DNA of 64,000 nucleotides from Progne subis subis (Eukaryota; Chordata; Aves; Passeriformes; Hirundinidae). Of the stretch, positions 1 to 17,900 are shown in pieces. Position 1 is the stretch's first letter; each line of letters opens with the position of its first letter. A program made the position numbers and the translations under genes. The notes beneath the pieces are model-generated. The model was not told the DNA's origin and did no database searches. It was given only the letters and a program-made list of their open reading frames with translations. The stretch lies in assembly GCA_022316685.1 (NCBI GenBank), contig JAKJHU010000085.1, forward strand, positions 1,612,001 to 1,676,000, read 5' to 3'.

Positions 1-4493
<4,493 letters not shown>

Positions 4494-4589
4494 TTACCCC
4501 AGAAGTAAAAAGTTTATTCGATTTCAGCTCGCCTCCACTCTGAAGGGTCCTCAAGAGCTGCCCAGTGAGGTGGTGGAATCACCTCCCCT

Positions 4590-4716
4590 TTAGGGAAAGA
4601 CTAGATGTGGCACTTGGTGCTGTGGTTTAGGTGACAAGGTGGTGACAGGTCAAGGGCTGGAGTCGATGATCCCAGAGATCTTTTCCCACCAAACTGATTT
4701 TCGTGATTCTGTGATG
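4590..4716 (+). mobile_element. CR1 LINE 3' fragment (sense)
   Basis: The sequence resembles the 3' end of avian CR1. It contains a GATGATCCCAGAGATCTTTT-like segment and then the characteristic short 3' repeat unit (GTGATTCTGTGATG) at 4703-4716. It is 5'-truncated and diverged, as most CR1 copies are. It sits in the spacer between the BCL7A promoter and the CFAP251 3' end. Confidence 0.7.
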
Positions 4717-5551
4717 AACCAATGCAGTCTAGCAGCATCAAGAGCACAGTTACATTTTACCACAAAGCAAAATCCAGTCCTGAAATCCAGGGCTTTTAAA
4801 AACCTCAAAGCACTTTACATAGAGATAATATCTATTTTTGTACAGGGCAGTGACAGACACCCATCCTACCCTTGCGCTGGTTGCTGTGACAGACCTTGAA
4901 CACGGGGATGGGCGATGAAGTTCCCCTGTTTAACAGCAAGCATAAATCCATAATTAGCAGATTTTGATGATTTTTTTTTTTTTTCTTGGTGTTTATAAGG
5001 TTTCTCAGCTGCTTTGAATAATTCCAGCAATATCCATGGAACTGGGCTGCTTCTGAGCAGTGGGGGCTCAGCTCCGACGGAGATCCATGGAAGTACATGG
5101 AACACAGAGGGTAAATGAGTTCCATGGGAGGCGATGCTCTGCAGGAAATTTGTCACAGACCCGTGAGCTCTGGTGTGGTACTGCTGGACTCCTTCATTAA
5201 CTTCTCCCTAATGCACACCTTGCTGCTCCTGCTAATTGTACAATCACAGATGCTCTGAGTACACAACAGCCATCTCTGTTTAAAAAACATTGCTTCTGAA
5301 AGGAACGCTTCTTAAGGGCCTACATTATTATTCTAATTGATGCCGAGGATGATGTAAAGAAGGAAGCTGTTCAACAGCACTTCACTGATCTTTCTACAGC
5401 AACTTGTATCAGTCTCATTATGCTGTTTACACACACACAGAGCGATGCCGCCCCATTGGTATTACGCTGCTAATTGGAATTACTACTTTCAGAAAGAAAA
5501 AGTCAGTTTAAAGGCCAAAAGAGAAGCGTGACTTTAATGTATACCACAGCA
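4717..5551. other. BCL7A-CFAP251 spacer
   Basis: I see no gene here. A short T-run lies at 4973-4984. The sequence becomes AT-rich towards 5500-5650, as would fit the 3' flank of CFAP251 transcribed from the right. Confidence 0.5.
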
Positions 5552-5557
5552 TTTATT
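5552..5557 (-). terminator. CFAP251: possible CFAP251 poly(A) signal
   Basis: TTTATT on the + strand reads AATAAA on the - strand, about 430 bases beyond the CFAP251 stop codon. Another AATAAA on this strand at about 6005-6010 lies inside the last coding exon. The choice is therefore tentative. Confidence 0.35.
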
Positions 5558-5986
5558 TCTTTACCGAGGTCCATTGGATTTATAATTATAAATCCATTCT
5601 AACCTGTCAAAGCATTTATCAATGTATTGAATCAATACAATGCTCTTACACTGCTCTTCTGCTGTCAGGTTTCACAAATGAATACTGTCTCAAAGTAATG
5701 AAAATAGACTGCATCTGGCACAAACCCACCTGAAATTACTTCTGGGAAGGTTCCAGCCAAGGATGGAGTGGCCACCTGCTTCATTCTTTCCAGCCATTCC
5801 AGTGTTTCCCTATATAAGTGTGAAATTACAGGTTTGTGGCATGTGCCAAACTGGGGACTTATTCTAGAGTTTAACTGAAGTGCAACTATGTGACCTTTAC
5901 TTTGCAATAAACACAAGCCATAAATTTTGCAGATATTTGAGGAGAGGACTCTGGAAAGTCGGAACAAATAGAAAATCTAGTGGTAG

Positions 5987-8900
5987 CTATGATTCTGAGC
6001 CTTCTTTATTCTTCTTTTTCCTTCTGTTCTTTTTTTCTGGTTCAGCAATAGGTAAGCCAAGAATGTCTGCAACAAATATCTCTGCTGTGATTTCTGCTGG
6101 AATTTCTTCTTCAGGCAAAGCTGCTGCACCTAGAGAGCAGTAATAACAACACGAGACACGCAGAAGCAATGTCAAAATGGCTTTCCGGTAAAATTTATAA
6201 GCAGCAATAAGTGAATGAAATGTTTTTAAAGATACATGAAGGGATCATGACAAAGCGATGGTTTACTAGCTTCATACTTTATGTGTTTCTATCAGGGGTT
6301 AAGCCTGTCAAAATCTGTGTGTCTCACCATGCAGCAGCTCCGTGCCTCAGAGGAGTCATGGGACAAGATTTACGCTTGGTCGATTTGATGTGATTTAGGA
6401 TCCTGAGGGACCCAGGGATTCCAAAGTTCCTTTCAGGAGCAGCACCTTTACTGCATGGGGCCCACTGCCAGTGACCCTAAACAGATGCTGTTCCAAACTG
6501 GTGGGGACTGGGACGTGAATTGTACAAAAATGCCGTTCCAATTACAATGGGCAATTAAATACAGCCGCTTGGCTCAAATGAATGCTATAATTTGCTGTTC
6601 CAGACTGGTGTAGACTGGGACATAAATTGCAGATGAATGCAATCGTTACCAACAGCTCTGTTACAATGGGCACTACAGCCCGGGTGAAACCAGCACTGGG
6701 ATTTCCCTGTGTGTTTCTAATTTCAGTTCCAGCCAGCAGATAAACAGCAATGTAATCTTGTCAGGCCCCAGTTATAGTTCATTGTCCATTTATTTTTAGA
6801 TACACCCATGCAATTTCTGCGTGGATGAAGGACAGTCTGTAGCTCTGTGACTATTTTTGCAATCCCATCTGAGCCGTTTTGACAGCTCTTGGCCTAACAG
6901 GGTAAATTGGGTTTGAAATTTAAATTGTTCCATTTGGGAGTTGAAACAATCCTGCTTCTGTGCTGTGTGGAATGCTAATCCTGTACCTGTGGGATTGCAG
7001 GTGTCCAGTTCAGATTCTCCTTTCCTGGGTCCCCTGCACAGCAGGGTGGTCAGACACTCAGCCAGCTCCTCCTCTGTCATCTTCTCCCCTGTACAAAACA
7101 GAGCACCACCAGCCCATGGGTTATGGGGTTGAGAGCACAAAAACTCAAAAGCAGCTCAAATTAAACTAAACAGGACAGTTCAAAAGAGGATCTGTCTTTT
7201 CTGCGATAGGGACATACACACTGCCAACTAAAACATATGATCCCAACACAGGAAAATGTTGATCCTAAGGAAGATTGTTCTTCCCTCTAGCTTTTTGGGG
7301 GAAAATGTCAAAGGAATAAATTCTGATGCAGACAGCTCTTTAAGAAATATTGCAGTAGCAGGGGCTTGAGCTTCTATTCCCACTGGAAAATTCCTGGCAC
7401 AGACCACAGTCGATGTAGCCATTTTCAGGCAGAGGAAGAGAAAGGTGGAGAAAAGTCTTGATTTAGTATCTTGAAATAACATGGACATAGCACTTGTTCC
7501 CAGTTAGTGGTTGGCTCATGCCCTGGAGCATGAGGTTATAGATCTGTTATGAAACCGTGCTATCTGATGTACCTATTTATGGGTGTTCACACCATCTGTA
7601 TAAATAGCTAACCTTTCTCACACTGGTTGAATCCGTGGTTTCCAAGGATCTTTGTGGCAAGGAGTCTTGCCAAGTGATGTACTGAGTAAACCAGCGTTTC
7701 CCTTTACCTGTTCTAATGCTCAGCTGCACTTTTACACAAGAAGTAAGACAACAGAAGTTTGTTATTAGCACTCTATGGCACTGGCCACAAGCATATTAAC
7801 ACCCACATTTATGGTGTTCTCTCTTATTCAGCTCAACTAAATGATCCCATCCTTTCAATCTTGCACGGATTTAGCCCAGGACCAATTTCATCCCTCCTTT
7901 CTTGTCTCCCTTTTATGAGTTTTATACTACTTTTCCAGAAGCTATGTGACTGGAAGAGAGAACAGCAATAGGGGCACGCAGGGAGAAGGATACATTTTGC
8001 CAAGATCCATACTTATCATTTAACAGCTGAGATACTCAGGCCAGCAGAGATTTCCAGAGCAGTAAAAGAAACACAGAAAGACAAGTGATTATTCAATTTA
8101 AAATCTTAAGGCAGGTGGCTCCTCTTGCCTGCCCTGGTTACCAGGTTCTCATTCCAGAATCATTTCTTGCTGCAGGGAAAAAGTTCTGAAATTGCAGGCA
8201 GAACTAGCAAGCAGAAAACTGGTATTAGAAACAAAATAACTCACCTCTGCGCTGAAGCAGTGACAGGAAGTCTCCTCTGTCAATAACTTTGTCTCCCTTC
8301 TTGTTATCATAACCAAGAACCTGAAATGCTCGTTGTATGGTTTTCATCGACAAGCCGAGCGCAGGTCGATGATTTATATAAAGTTTGATAAAATCCTCTA
8401 AATTGATTTTTGTCACTTCTTTCTTGGTATCCGCATACTTGCTGAATTTTACGTCACTTATCATTCTGTCAATCTAAACATCAAGACAAGGCAAATTGTT
8501 ACAAGATTTATTTTGAAGAACATTGGGCCAGTTTCTGATCCCGTGAATGCCAACGTCCCTGAACCGTGCATATGTTGGCGGCACGGGTGCCATGACCACG
8601 TCCCAGGAGGAAGCTGCACTCAGCAGCTGAGGATGGGAATGGCCAACAGTTAAACACCTGCTGACATGACAACAACAAGTAAAGATGGGGGTTACACATC
8701 CACAGGCATTTTGGATTTCCTCTCTTGTGACAGGCACTCGGTGACCCCGCAGCTGTTACCGGCACCTTGGGCACAGCTGTGTCTCCACTCTGGGACAGTG
8801 GGCAGGCAAACCACAAACCAATAAACACACCATCCTTGCTCTGGGAGCCCACACACGAGGGTCCCGACAGAACCAGGCTGCACACCCTGACTGATGAGAA

Positions 8901-11900
8901 ATTTTATCTTCCCCTGCTCTTCCCCGTGTCTGGAGGGGGGCGTTCAGGTGCTGCACGAGCCAAATCCAAACTGTGCTCAATGGGGCTGACACCCTGCACT
9001 GCTGGACTCTCGTCTTGGACAAACAGGCAAGCACTGGCTGTGCTGGATACCAGTGGTTTTCCTGAAGTCTGAGTCAGCCCAGCAGCTGTGCAGATGTGTC
9101 CAAAAAGCAGCATCTGCTCCATGCCTTCATTGTACTTGCAGCCCCTTCAGAGATACATGGGCAGCAGAGAGATGCCGGGAGAATTCCCCGTGCCAACATG
9201 TACCAGGCCTGCTGCTCCCCGGGAAGGGAAGCTGATGCAAGATCTCTCCAGGGAAGACTATGCATTCAGCCTTGGGCCTTTGTCCTTGTGTCACAACTTT
9301 TTCCACTGAATGAAGCCCAGGGAAGAGGGAAATCTCAGCCTTATATTTTTCCTGTAGTGAATGTCACAGCTAAGCAAGAACAGTCATTTTCACTCGGCTC
9401 TGCCTGATCTGGGATTAGTTTTTATATCAACCCCACTGAAATACAAAAGAAAAACACCAATTCCCAAAAGCTTTGGTAGTCAGCCCAAGCTGCCTTTTCT
9501 TCCTCCTGCTTTTCTTTTATTAAAACACTCTAGAGAGAGATGAACCTTCTCTCTGGATTTATTACTGATGGTAGGTTGCCTGGTTTCACAACAGCTCAGC
9601 ACCTCTGTTTCCATGCCTGAAATGCTGTTTATATTTTAATTTGGAGAAGTGTGGAGCATTATCAGTTACTATTGCAGAGACATTTCCCAAGGAAATATGT
9701 TTTCTGTGTCCCCAGGAGGCAAAAATGTGATAACCCAAGGAAAAGATTTAACACAGCATGAAGAGAAAACACCTCAACTTGGCACCAGGGCAAAGCAGCC
9801 CCAGCTCAGACAAACATTTGCTGGTTGTGGGGGCTCCAAAGTGAGTCAGTTTGGTGGCGGCTGTGGCAAAGGTCCTGCCTCCCATCTGGTGGCTCTCCTG
9901 GCAGAGCATCCCTGGCCAGATGGGGTGGCACAGACTCACAGCAGTGCCTCAGCAGCCTGTGGGTTCCTGTGCCATGGCAGAGATGAATACAATCTCCCCT
10001 GCAGAAAGGCTGAGGGAGCGCACTGATGCACCTCTTCCCTTGGGGGAGCCTCTCCTGCAGTGACGGGCTGGAGCTGGTGCTCAGAGGCCGTTATTCAAAT
10101 CTCCTGGCTTCAGATTCAGTCATGCCAGGTTACACATTACAAATGAGGTTTGTATACAGTACAAACTGCCTTGGAGAAACAGCCACACAAAAGGGGAAGA
10201 AGCAGCACCCTTATTAAATCAGTTCTCTCTGCTGTAAAATTTTGACCCTGAGGTTACCTCGTTGAACAACTCTGAGCTGTCAGGCTACAGGTTTGCTCAG
10301 CCTTCCTCTGCAGTTGCCCAACTTGCTAGCAAGGAAGCTTTTTTAGGAATTTTCTGCCAGATTCTGACCACTACTATATTGATGCAGACCAGAAAAAAAT
10401 ACACTGAAAGACAACAAATATACCCCAGAGCCATCCAGCATGGCAGTGGTCAGAATTTGGCCCTTAGAACACTTGGGAAGTGCAATCAGTCTTGCTCTTT
10501 CTTCTTTTAATAACAATAAAAACAGCTGACTAACCTCTTCCGCTGATGGATAAAATCCTATTGCTCTCATTACAGAAGGAATTTCCTCCACGGGAATATG
10601 TGTTGACACCTGTCTCCTCTCCAGTGTGTCGATACCTTGTCTGCACAGCTGTACGTAGTAAAAATAGTCCTCCAGTTCCTGCCAGGGGTTCAAACAAACA
10701 CTGCAAATTTCAGTTACCAACAGGCACAGAAGATAAGGCTCCATTTAGGGTTTACTAACAGCCATGTCAATGTGATTGCTGTTAAAGGCAGGCTGGACAA
10801 AACATAAAGAAATGTCAGGCCTGTATAAATTAAACCCCAACCAGATGTTCAGACAGCATTCACGGTGAGCATAATTACCCTGAAGAATTTGCCTTCTCTG
10901 CCGCCATCCAGGAGGTTGTAGAATGGGATCAAGTCCTCCCCACCCAGGAAAGCAGCAGCATCCAAGGCACTGGCAGAAGTAGAGGAAAGAAGGCACAGGA
11001 AGGGTTCATGTGAGGAGAGCTTTCACCGTTCCCTTTCTAGCCGTTGTTCACAGACACTTTCAATAAATAAAATCCCTGGGCCTCAGAATTCAGGAAAGAA
11101 AAGCACTGCCTTGAACCTTGTGCTATTTTATCATCAGCTGCACTTCTACAGCATATTTCATACCCAGGTTTTACATACAATAGCACAGTGTGGGAATTAA
11201 TTATTACTGAATGGTCCTCTTGTTTAGTGGAATGAGTACAGGGCTGGGAGCCAGGAGCTTTTCCATGGACTTGAACTTGGTGTCTGGCATTTGGCTTTTC
11301 TGCTTCCTTATAGAGACATTGAGGGAGATGAATTAGCTAGATCAGCATTTTGAACATGCAGAGAAGGCTGGGGCTTGGTGCTTGCAATAAACCACACAAC
11401 TCCCTGCTCCTTGATCCAACACATTTTTCCCCAATAACTCAGTGCAATCCATTACCCGACTTCCTCTGCCGTGGCGGGTGACGGAGTCGCAGGTGCAGTT
11501 TGCATTAAACTGAAAGTGCCTGAGTAGCCACCTCTTTGTTTCAATTTCATAGGTAGTTGGAGCCAAAAGAATCCCTTTGGCTTGGGCAGATGTAAAAAGA
11601 AACCAAGCCTGGAAGTGCAAGCATGTGGCATAGCAGTGCCACATAATACCCCACGCCTGGCAGCCTGGCTGCAGCTTTCACACACACCTCTGTCATGCTG
11701 CCTCCACTGGGGTTTTTTTGCAAGCTTCATGCTTTTTTCATAATTAAGTTATTTGGGTATTAAACACAGTGGAGATTCACAAGATGCCAGAAGCGGCAAT
11801 AAAATGATAATTAGCTCATCAAAAACTTCGCTCCAAAAACAAATTACACAGAAATTCAATGTTGCCTGGACTCTGGCCAACCATTATAAAGAAAGATCAT

Positions 11901-14900
11901 TTATATTCTATTGCCTTCCTTAAAATGTCGCTTATCCTGACCCCCGACTGTTTAAGCCACACAAAGTGGAAAAGAAAATAAATAAAGCCATTGCTTTCCC
12001 ACTCAGGTTTCCTTTGTTCTGGCACATGAAGGTGAGCTAGCTTGGCACTCCTTGGGCTTTCCTCAGAGCGAATGGTACCTGCAAAATGTGCTCCTTGCAG
12101 GACCAGCATGTGGTCCACAAAGCCTTGGTCCTAGGAAGGTGAGGGGCAGTGGTGTTTCCCAGGTGCTTATCAAATGGCAAACATAGGAGCAAGGGCTAAA
12201 AGCTCCCATGGAGTTATTTCCCGGAAACCAGGAGATACAGTGCTCTGTGCTAGGAGGGTGTTGTGCAGGATTTGAAAAAATAAAAAAATAAAACAGCACA
12301 GACTGAGGGAGACAATGCCACACTATCCTAACTCTGCCGTGGACTAAGCTCCCTTCCCAGTCCCTGAAGTGTAAAGTGGTTCTATGGTGGCCTGACAGTT
12401 TTCATGCCATTCACAGCTGCCTTGCTCTGTTTCTATGTACAAATGTATCTATTGGGCACCTGCAGCCCTGAGGGAAGAGCCTGTGCCCCAAACATGTATT
12501 GCATTGAACAGCTTTGGGCCTTGACATGCCAAGAAACCAAAATATCTGTCCTGCCTTTGGTGTTGTACTCTCCTGTCATGTGGGAGCACGTCTGGCACCA
12601 CTGCCCAAGGGATCTGGCAGAAGGAAACCTGCAGAGGATGGCGTAAGAAACCTGGCAGGATTCATCGCTGATGCTCTGGGCCAGAGCCTGGAGATCCTCC
12701 TTTGTTAAAGCAGCCTCCACTCTTCAACCACCCCACTTACTACAGCCCATTTATTCATGTAAGCGAAGCTTTATGGGATTAAGATGGCTTGTCCTAAATC
12801 CAGTCTTCAAAGACAGGGGGGGATTTCCCAGCAAATTCCTATCCCATTTGGAGAGCAGAGACTTTTGTATCAGCAGCTGCCCTGTGTGCTCCTTTTGCAG
12901 CCAGCCCTGCTACTCTGCTCCCTGCCTAACCCTGACAATCTCCCATCACACTGGCCAGGCCCTCACAAGAATCACAAAATCCTCTGCCCAGCTTCTTACC
13001 ATTTGGGCACGATATTCCAGACTGGAGTATTCTTTAGGCACTATGGCCACCCCTGTGAGGTTTGCTGGCTCAATCCCTCCTACATCACAGAGAGGGGAAA
13101 AAAACCCCAAAAATACGTCCTCCCTGTTTCAACTGCCACCCCACATAGCTGCTTGGGGCCCAATGGATCAACCAAGCAGCTGTGGAAAGCAGTAACACGA
13201 TTCCTTTCCCTTTCCTGCCATAACTCACTGCAGGTTGACCTTCCATTTCATAAAAGTGCGCTCCTTTCCCCCAGCTGTAAAGATGTAACGCCCGTCGTGG
13301 GAGATGGCAAAGTCAGAGGCACCATCCGGGTGGCAAATGAAGGCTGAGGACTTGTGGGGGTTGCCATCGACAGGCAGCATCTGCAGGCCCACCTGTAAGG
13401 GAAGAGGGAGTCTGGGAGACCTTGGGCTCCCACTGGGGCAGTGCCACATCCTATTTCCCCGGAGCTTGCTCAGCTCTCAGGCAGGACCAGCCTACACGTG
13501 GTTTCATCTTCAGTGAAATTCCCAAGGGACCTCCAGCTCTGCAGGTGGGGGGCTCTTGTAAGGCAGGGAAGGTGGGGCTCCGTACCTTGTCCCTTGTAAT
13601 GTACACCAGGTAGTGTTGCTGGGGGTCCGCAGAGCTTGTCCTAGGGAGGATCTGTATCTTCTCCAAGGGAGAGCCATAGGTTGGTCCCAAAAGGGTCTTT
13701 CTAAAGGCAAACAATGTATTTATCCACCCTAGGCTGCCCAAAACATTTTTTCCCCTCTGAACAGCTGTTGTCTGAAGGATGGGTAGATATGGGAGGTGTG
13801 CAGAGGCTTTGTGTACTGGCTGAGAGGAAAGGGTAGGATGGGATCCCTGGCTAGAAGGGACTACACTGAGGCTCAGAAATTAATTTAGTGCTCAGGGATT
13901 ATTATGCTTTGCTCATGTGGACTCCAATCTCTTTATCTGATGTCTTAACTGCTACATCTCAGGTCCAACGGGCTGTGTAGACCAAGATCCACCTGCAGCC
14001 ACAACCTTGTTAAATGACAATGAACAGCAGAGTGGGCATAAGAATGGAGTGACCTGAGGGCTCTAGAGCCATCCCAAGATCTGCATCACAGATGGAAAAT
14101 CACATGCTCATGGGTGGGAGTATGGTGGTCATTAGACCAAAGAGCATATAGGATCAGGAGCAGGCTCCCAGGCAATGGCAGGCCTGAATCAATCTACCTG
14201 CACATTTTGTTCGTCGTGTCGTAGAGCTTCATTTTGTAGCAGTTGTTGGCAGTGAGGAAAAAGGACTCCCTGCTGAAGTGTGGGTACCAGGTCAAGCACA
14301 GGGGCACTGCATCCTGCTCCAGCCTGTCCCTATGTATGACCACCAAGTGGTCCTTGATGCTGCTGTTCAGGTCATATTCAACCTGGAGGGAAGACAAGGA
14401 AACACAGCAACTCCCCTGTGGTCTGCCCTGCACCCTTGAACTTGTGGATTCACTGGATTTGCATCTCCTAGAGAAGCTCGCAATAGGAGAACCTCAGCAC
14501 CAAGACAAGACTGAGAAACAACCCCCAGCAACAGAGCTGGTGGGGTGAGGTTTGGGAGCCATGGAACCAAACACGGAGTATCCTTTGATGGCCTTGTCCA
14601 GCCCCAACCCTATAACCACAAATCTTCACTGTCCTTTAAACTTTTGCATCAACCCACCAGCTGCCGGTCCTCGCCGAGGCTCAGGAGCTTGGGCTTGTTG
14701 CTGGGTGAGTTGACCCCAAAGAGGATGCTCCGGATGGGTTTGTAGTGGGAGTCCAGCCCTGCCAGGTGCTCCCAGCATCTGCTCCCGTTCTTCAGGACTC
14801 TCTTGTAAACAGTCACTGAATAAGTCTCATCCTGTAACAACAGCACAAAGGTCAACGAGGGGAATCTTTTTCTTTGTACAGATCATCACCTCTGAGCCAA

Positions 14901-17900
14901 AGTGCTTCAATGCTGCCTCAGTACTTCTACACCGAGACACGGGACTGAGGTAGCAGCCCCCTCCCAGAGCGCCAGCCAGGAGGAAATCTCTGCTCCAGCC
15001 CCTTCTTCAGATGGATGCAGAGCTAAGACTTGTCACTAAAGTTAGGGACGGGTCACTGCTAGCAGTGGGTCTGTGGAGCCGCTGTGACTGGTGACGTTTT
15101 TACAGAGTGACTTCAAGCCAGGAAAAGCATTTCGAAGTCAGGAAGCCCCAGGGGAGGAACAGCCCTCTGCCCTGCTCACTCTGCATTTCAGTCACCGAGC
15201 CCCAGGGGAGGGACGGCCCTCTGCCCTGCTCGCTCTGTGCCTCGCAGGATGACCGGCAATTCCCAGTCCCTCCCAAAGCTGCCCAGCGAGCAGCGCATGT
15301 AAATCACCGAGCGGAAAAAACAAGCTTACAGCGGTTGCGAGGTACTTGGAATCGTGAGAGAAGCTGATGTGAGTCACGGGGCCTTTCGAGAAGTGGAATT
15401 CCTCACAGATGGACTGAAGGGAAATTGCATCAAGGATGTAAACGCTTCCATCAGTAAAACCAGCAGCCAGAAAATAACCTGGAAAGCAGACCAGAAAACT
15501 CTCACGACACCATCACTCCTCCCAGGAAGGCTAATGCCTGATATACGGGGAGGACACAGGGCTGGGATACCTTCAGGATCATAGGATAAGCACTGGATGC
15601 CAGCCTCAGTGAATATCCTGCTAACGAGGTACTGGGTCTGCTTGTATTCCCACACCTTCAGCAGCCCACAGTGACTCCCCACAGCCACGAGTGGCTCATG
15701 CGGGTGGCAGGCAATGGCTTTCACAGCTTTCTTCGCCTCTTGCAGGATTCTTTCAAAGTTTGTGCTGTCTGTTGCAACATGGAACATGGTTGCATCAGAG
15801 GTTGAAAGGATAAAGTTCCTGTTTAGCGTGAGAGAAACAGAATTCAATGAATCAGACCAACTGGCTCGTGTACCTCCAAGCTATATTACACATCAGTCTC
15901 TTTTTGGCAAGTTAGTTGGACAATCACATATATTTTATGATACACAGTATGCAAATGCTCCTTGACCTGAAAGGCAAGTGGCACTTTGTATTCATGACCT
16001 GGGAAATGGCCACGGGAAGACACTGGAGCCAGTTCCATTTTCTACTTGGCTGGGCAAACCAGAAGATGAATGACATCTGTGGAGTTCCTGCCGTTTGCAA
16101 ATCACTGGCGTGTGAGATGGACAAATAAGCAATTGAAGATACTCTGAATGGGCTTTTCACGTGTCTTCATGCCACCATCAGTGGCTCCACGTTGACCGTG
16201 CTGCCGTGGCCAAGGTCAGAGGGCAGATTCAGTCCCTGTCTGTTCACTTGGCCGCGCTGACCAGCACAGCAGAGAGGTTTCACTGTGTGACTGGTGATGT
16301 GTGAAGCAGACAGCTGGATAATTATTCACATTACAGCACAAACATGCATCATTTCAGTCTGCCTGATTGAGAGTCTAGACCCAGTAAAAGGAACAATAGA
16401 GGACCGCACAGAAATCCCAGAGTGGTTTGAGTAAGAATAGACCTTAAAGATCATTTTGTTTCAACTAGACCAGGTTACTCCAAGCCCCATCCGACCTGGG
16501 CTTGAACAATTCCAGGCATGGGGCATCCACAGCTTTTCTAGGCAACCTGTGCCAGGACATCACCACCCTCACAGTGAGGAATTTCTTCCTCTACCCCATC
16601 TAACCCTGCCCTCTGTTAACTTTAAGCCATTCTCCCCTTGTCCTGTCACTCCATAGCCTTGTCCAAAGTCTCTCTCCAGCTGTTTTTGAGGAGCCCTTGG
16701 GGCACTGGAAGGTGCTATGAGATCTCCTTGGAGCCTTCTCCAGGCTGAGTCTAGGAGACTGCACAGACAGACAAGTGGGGAAGCACAGCCTCTGCCAGCT
16801 GCTCCATCACAGCCACCAGTTTATGCACATCAGGCCCAGGCAATGGATGGGCTCTGCACCCCTTGCATGCCTTAGCTGGGCTTTCCAGCCATCCTAATCC
16901 CACCAGCCTCTGGGATGAGCTCAGGCCTTCCCCTTTGGTTTTCTGCCTTTTGTACTGCCCAGAGCAGCTGTAGGTGGCAGGAGCTGCAGCAGCAACCCAG
17001 GAAGAGGGATGAGACAACAGAGACCAAGAGAGAAACCAAACCATCCCCCAGGACACTGCTCCAGGCTGGAGAAGAATCTGTCCCTCACGGCTCTTTGGAA
17101 AAGACACATTGCTAAGACCAGACATTGCCAGGAAAGCCTTAACAGGAGTGACAGACGTGCCTTTGCAGGCTGGATGGAGCCACACAACAGCTTCATCTGG
17201 CCTGCAGACTCCCTGTAATTCCTCAGACACAGCTACGTCACACAGAGGGACAGAGAGGGGCTGGTGACCAGTCGGTGTGGTACAACCCTGCGTTAGTGCC
17301 ATGGCCCCAATTAGCTTGCCAAGCCATGATAAAATCCAACTGGATATAACCATCCCTGGGAGGAGTTTAAGGGAGGATTAAGGGGCCCAGTGAGAGCTCA
17401 GCATTAGCATTGCCTGGTGTGCTGGGTACGTGACAGAGAAACCAATCACCACCATGCCTGCACTAACACCATGTCTGCACCTAGGCATCACCTCGAGCTC
17501 AGAGTCTGGGTGGCTCCCATACTGCTGCAACCCACCCACACTCCCTCCGTGTCCTGCCTCCCTCTCCTCCCCAGGAGAGGCTGAATCCTGCTCCAGACCA
17601 GGCAGAAGCTCATGGCACAGCTCTCACTCACCACCACCTCAGATCTCACTGACCACCTCCCCAGATTTCAGCTGCAAGGCAAGCACAGGAGAAGACCTGG
17701 GTTTGTAAAGAGACACTTACCTGGTAAGAAAGGGACAGCTGCTGCCTAGGAGGGCACTGGGAGGATAACGAATGACTGTGGAGAAGGAGATGGACTGGAT
17801 GGGACCCACTTTGTCGTGGCTGTAGATGGTGAGGAGCTGCAGCTGCCCATCATAGAATTTAACCTGCCCTTCCACATCACCTGTAACTATACAGCTGCAG

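Noticed and set aside
15479..15570. CFAP251 intron after exon 11 starts GTATCC, like a U12 GT-AG site.
   Set aside because: The intron is only 92 bases, the match stops after GTATCC, and there is no TCCTTAAC branch site before the acceptor. It is an ordinary U2 intron with an unusual donor.
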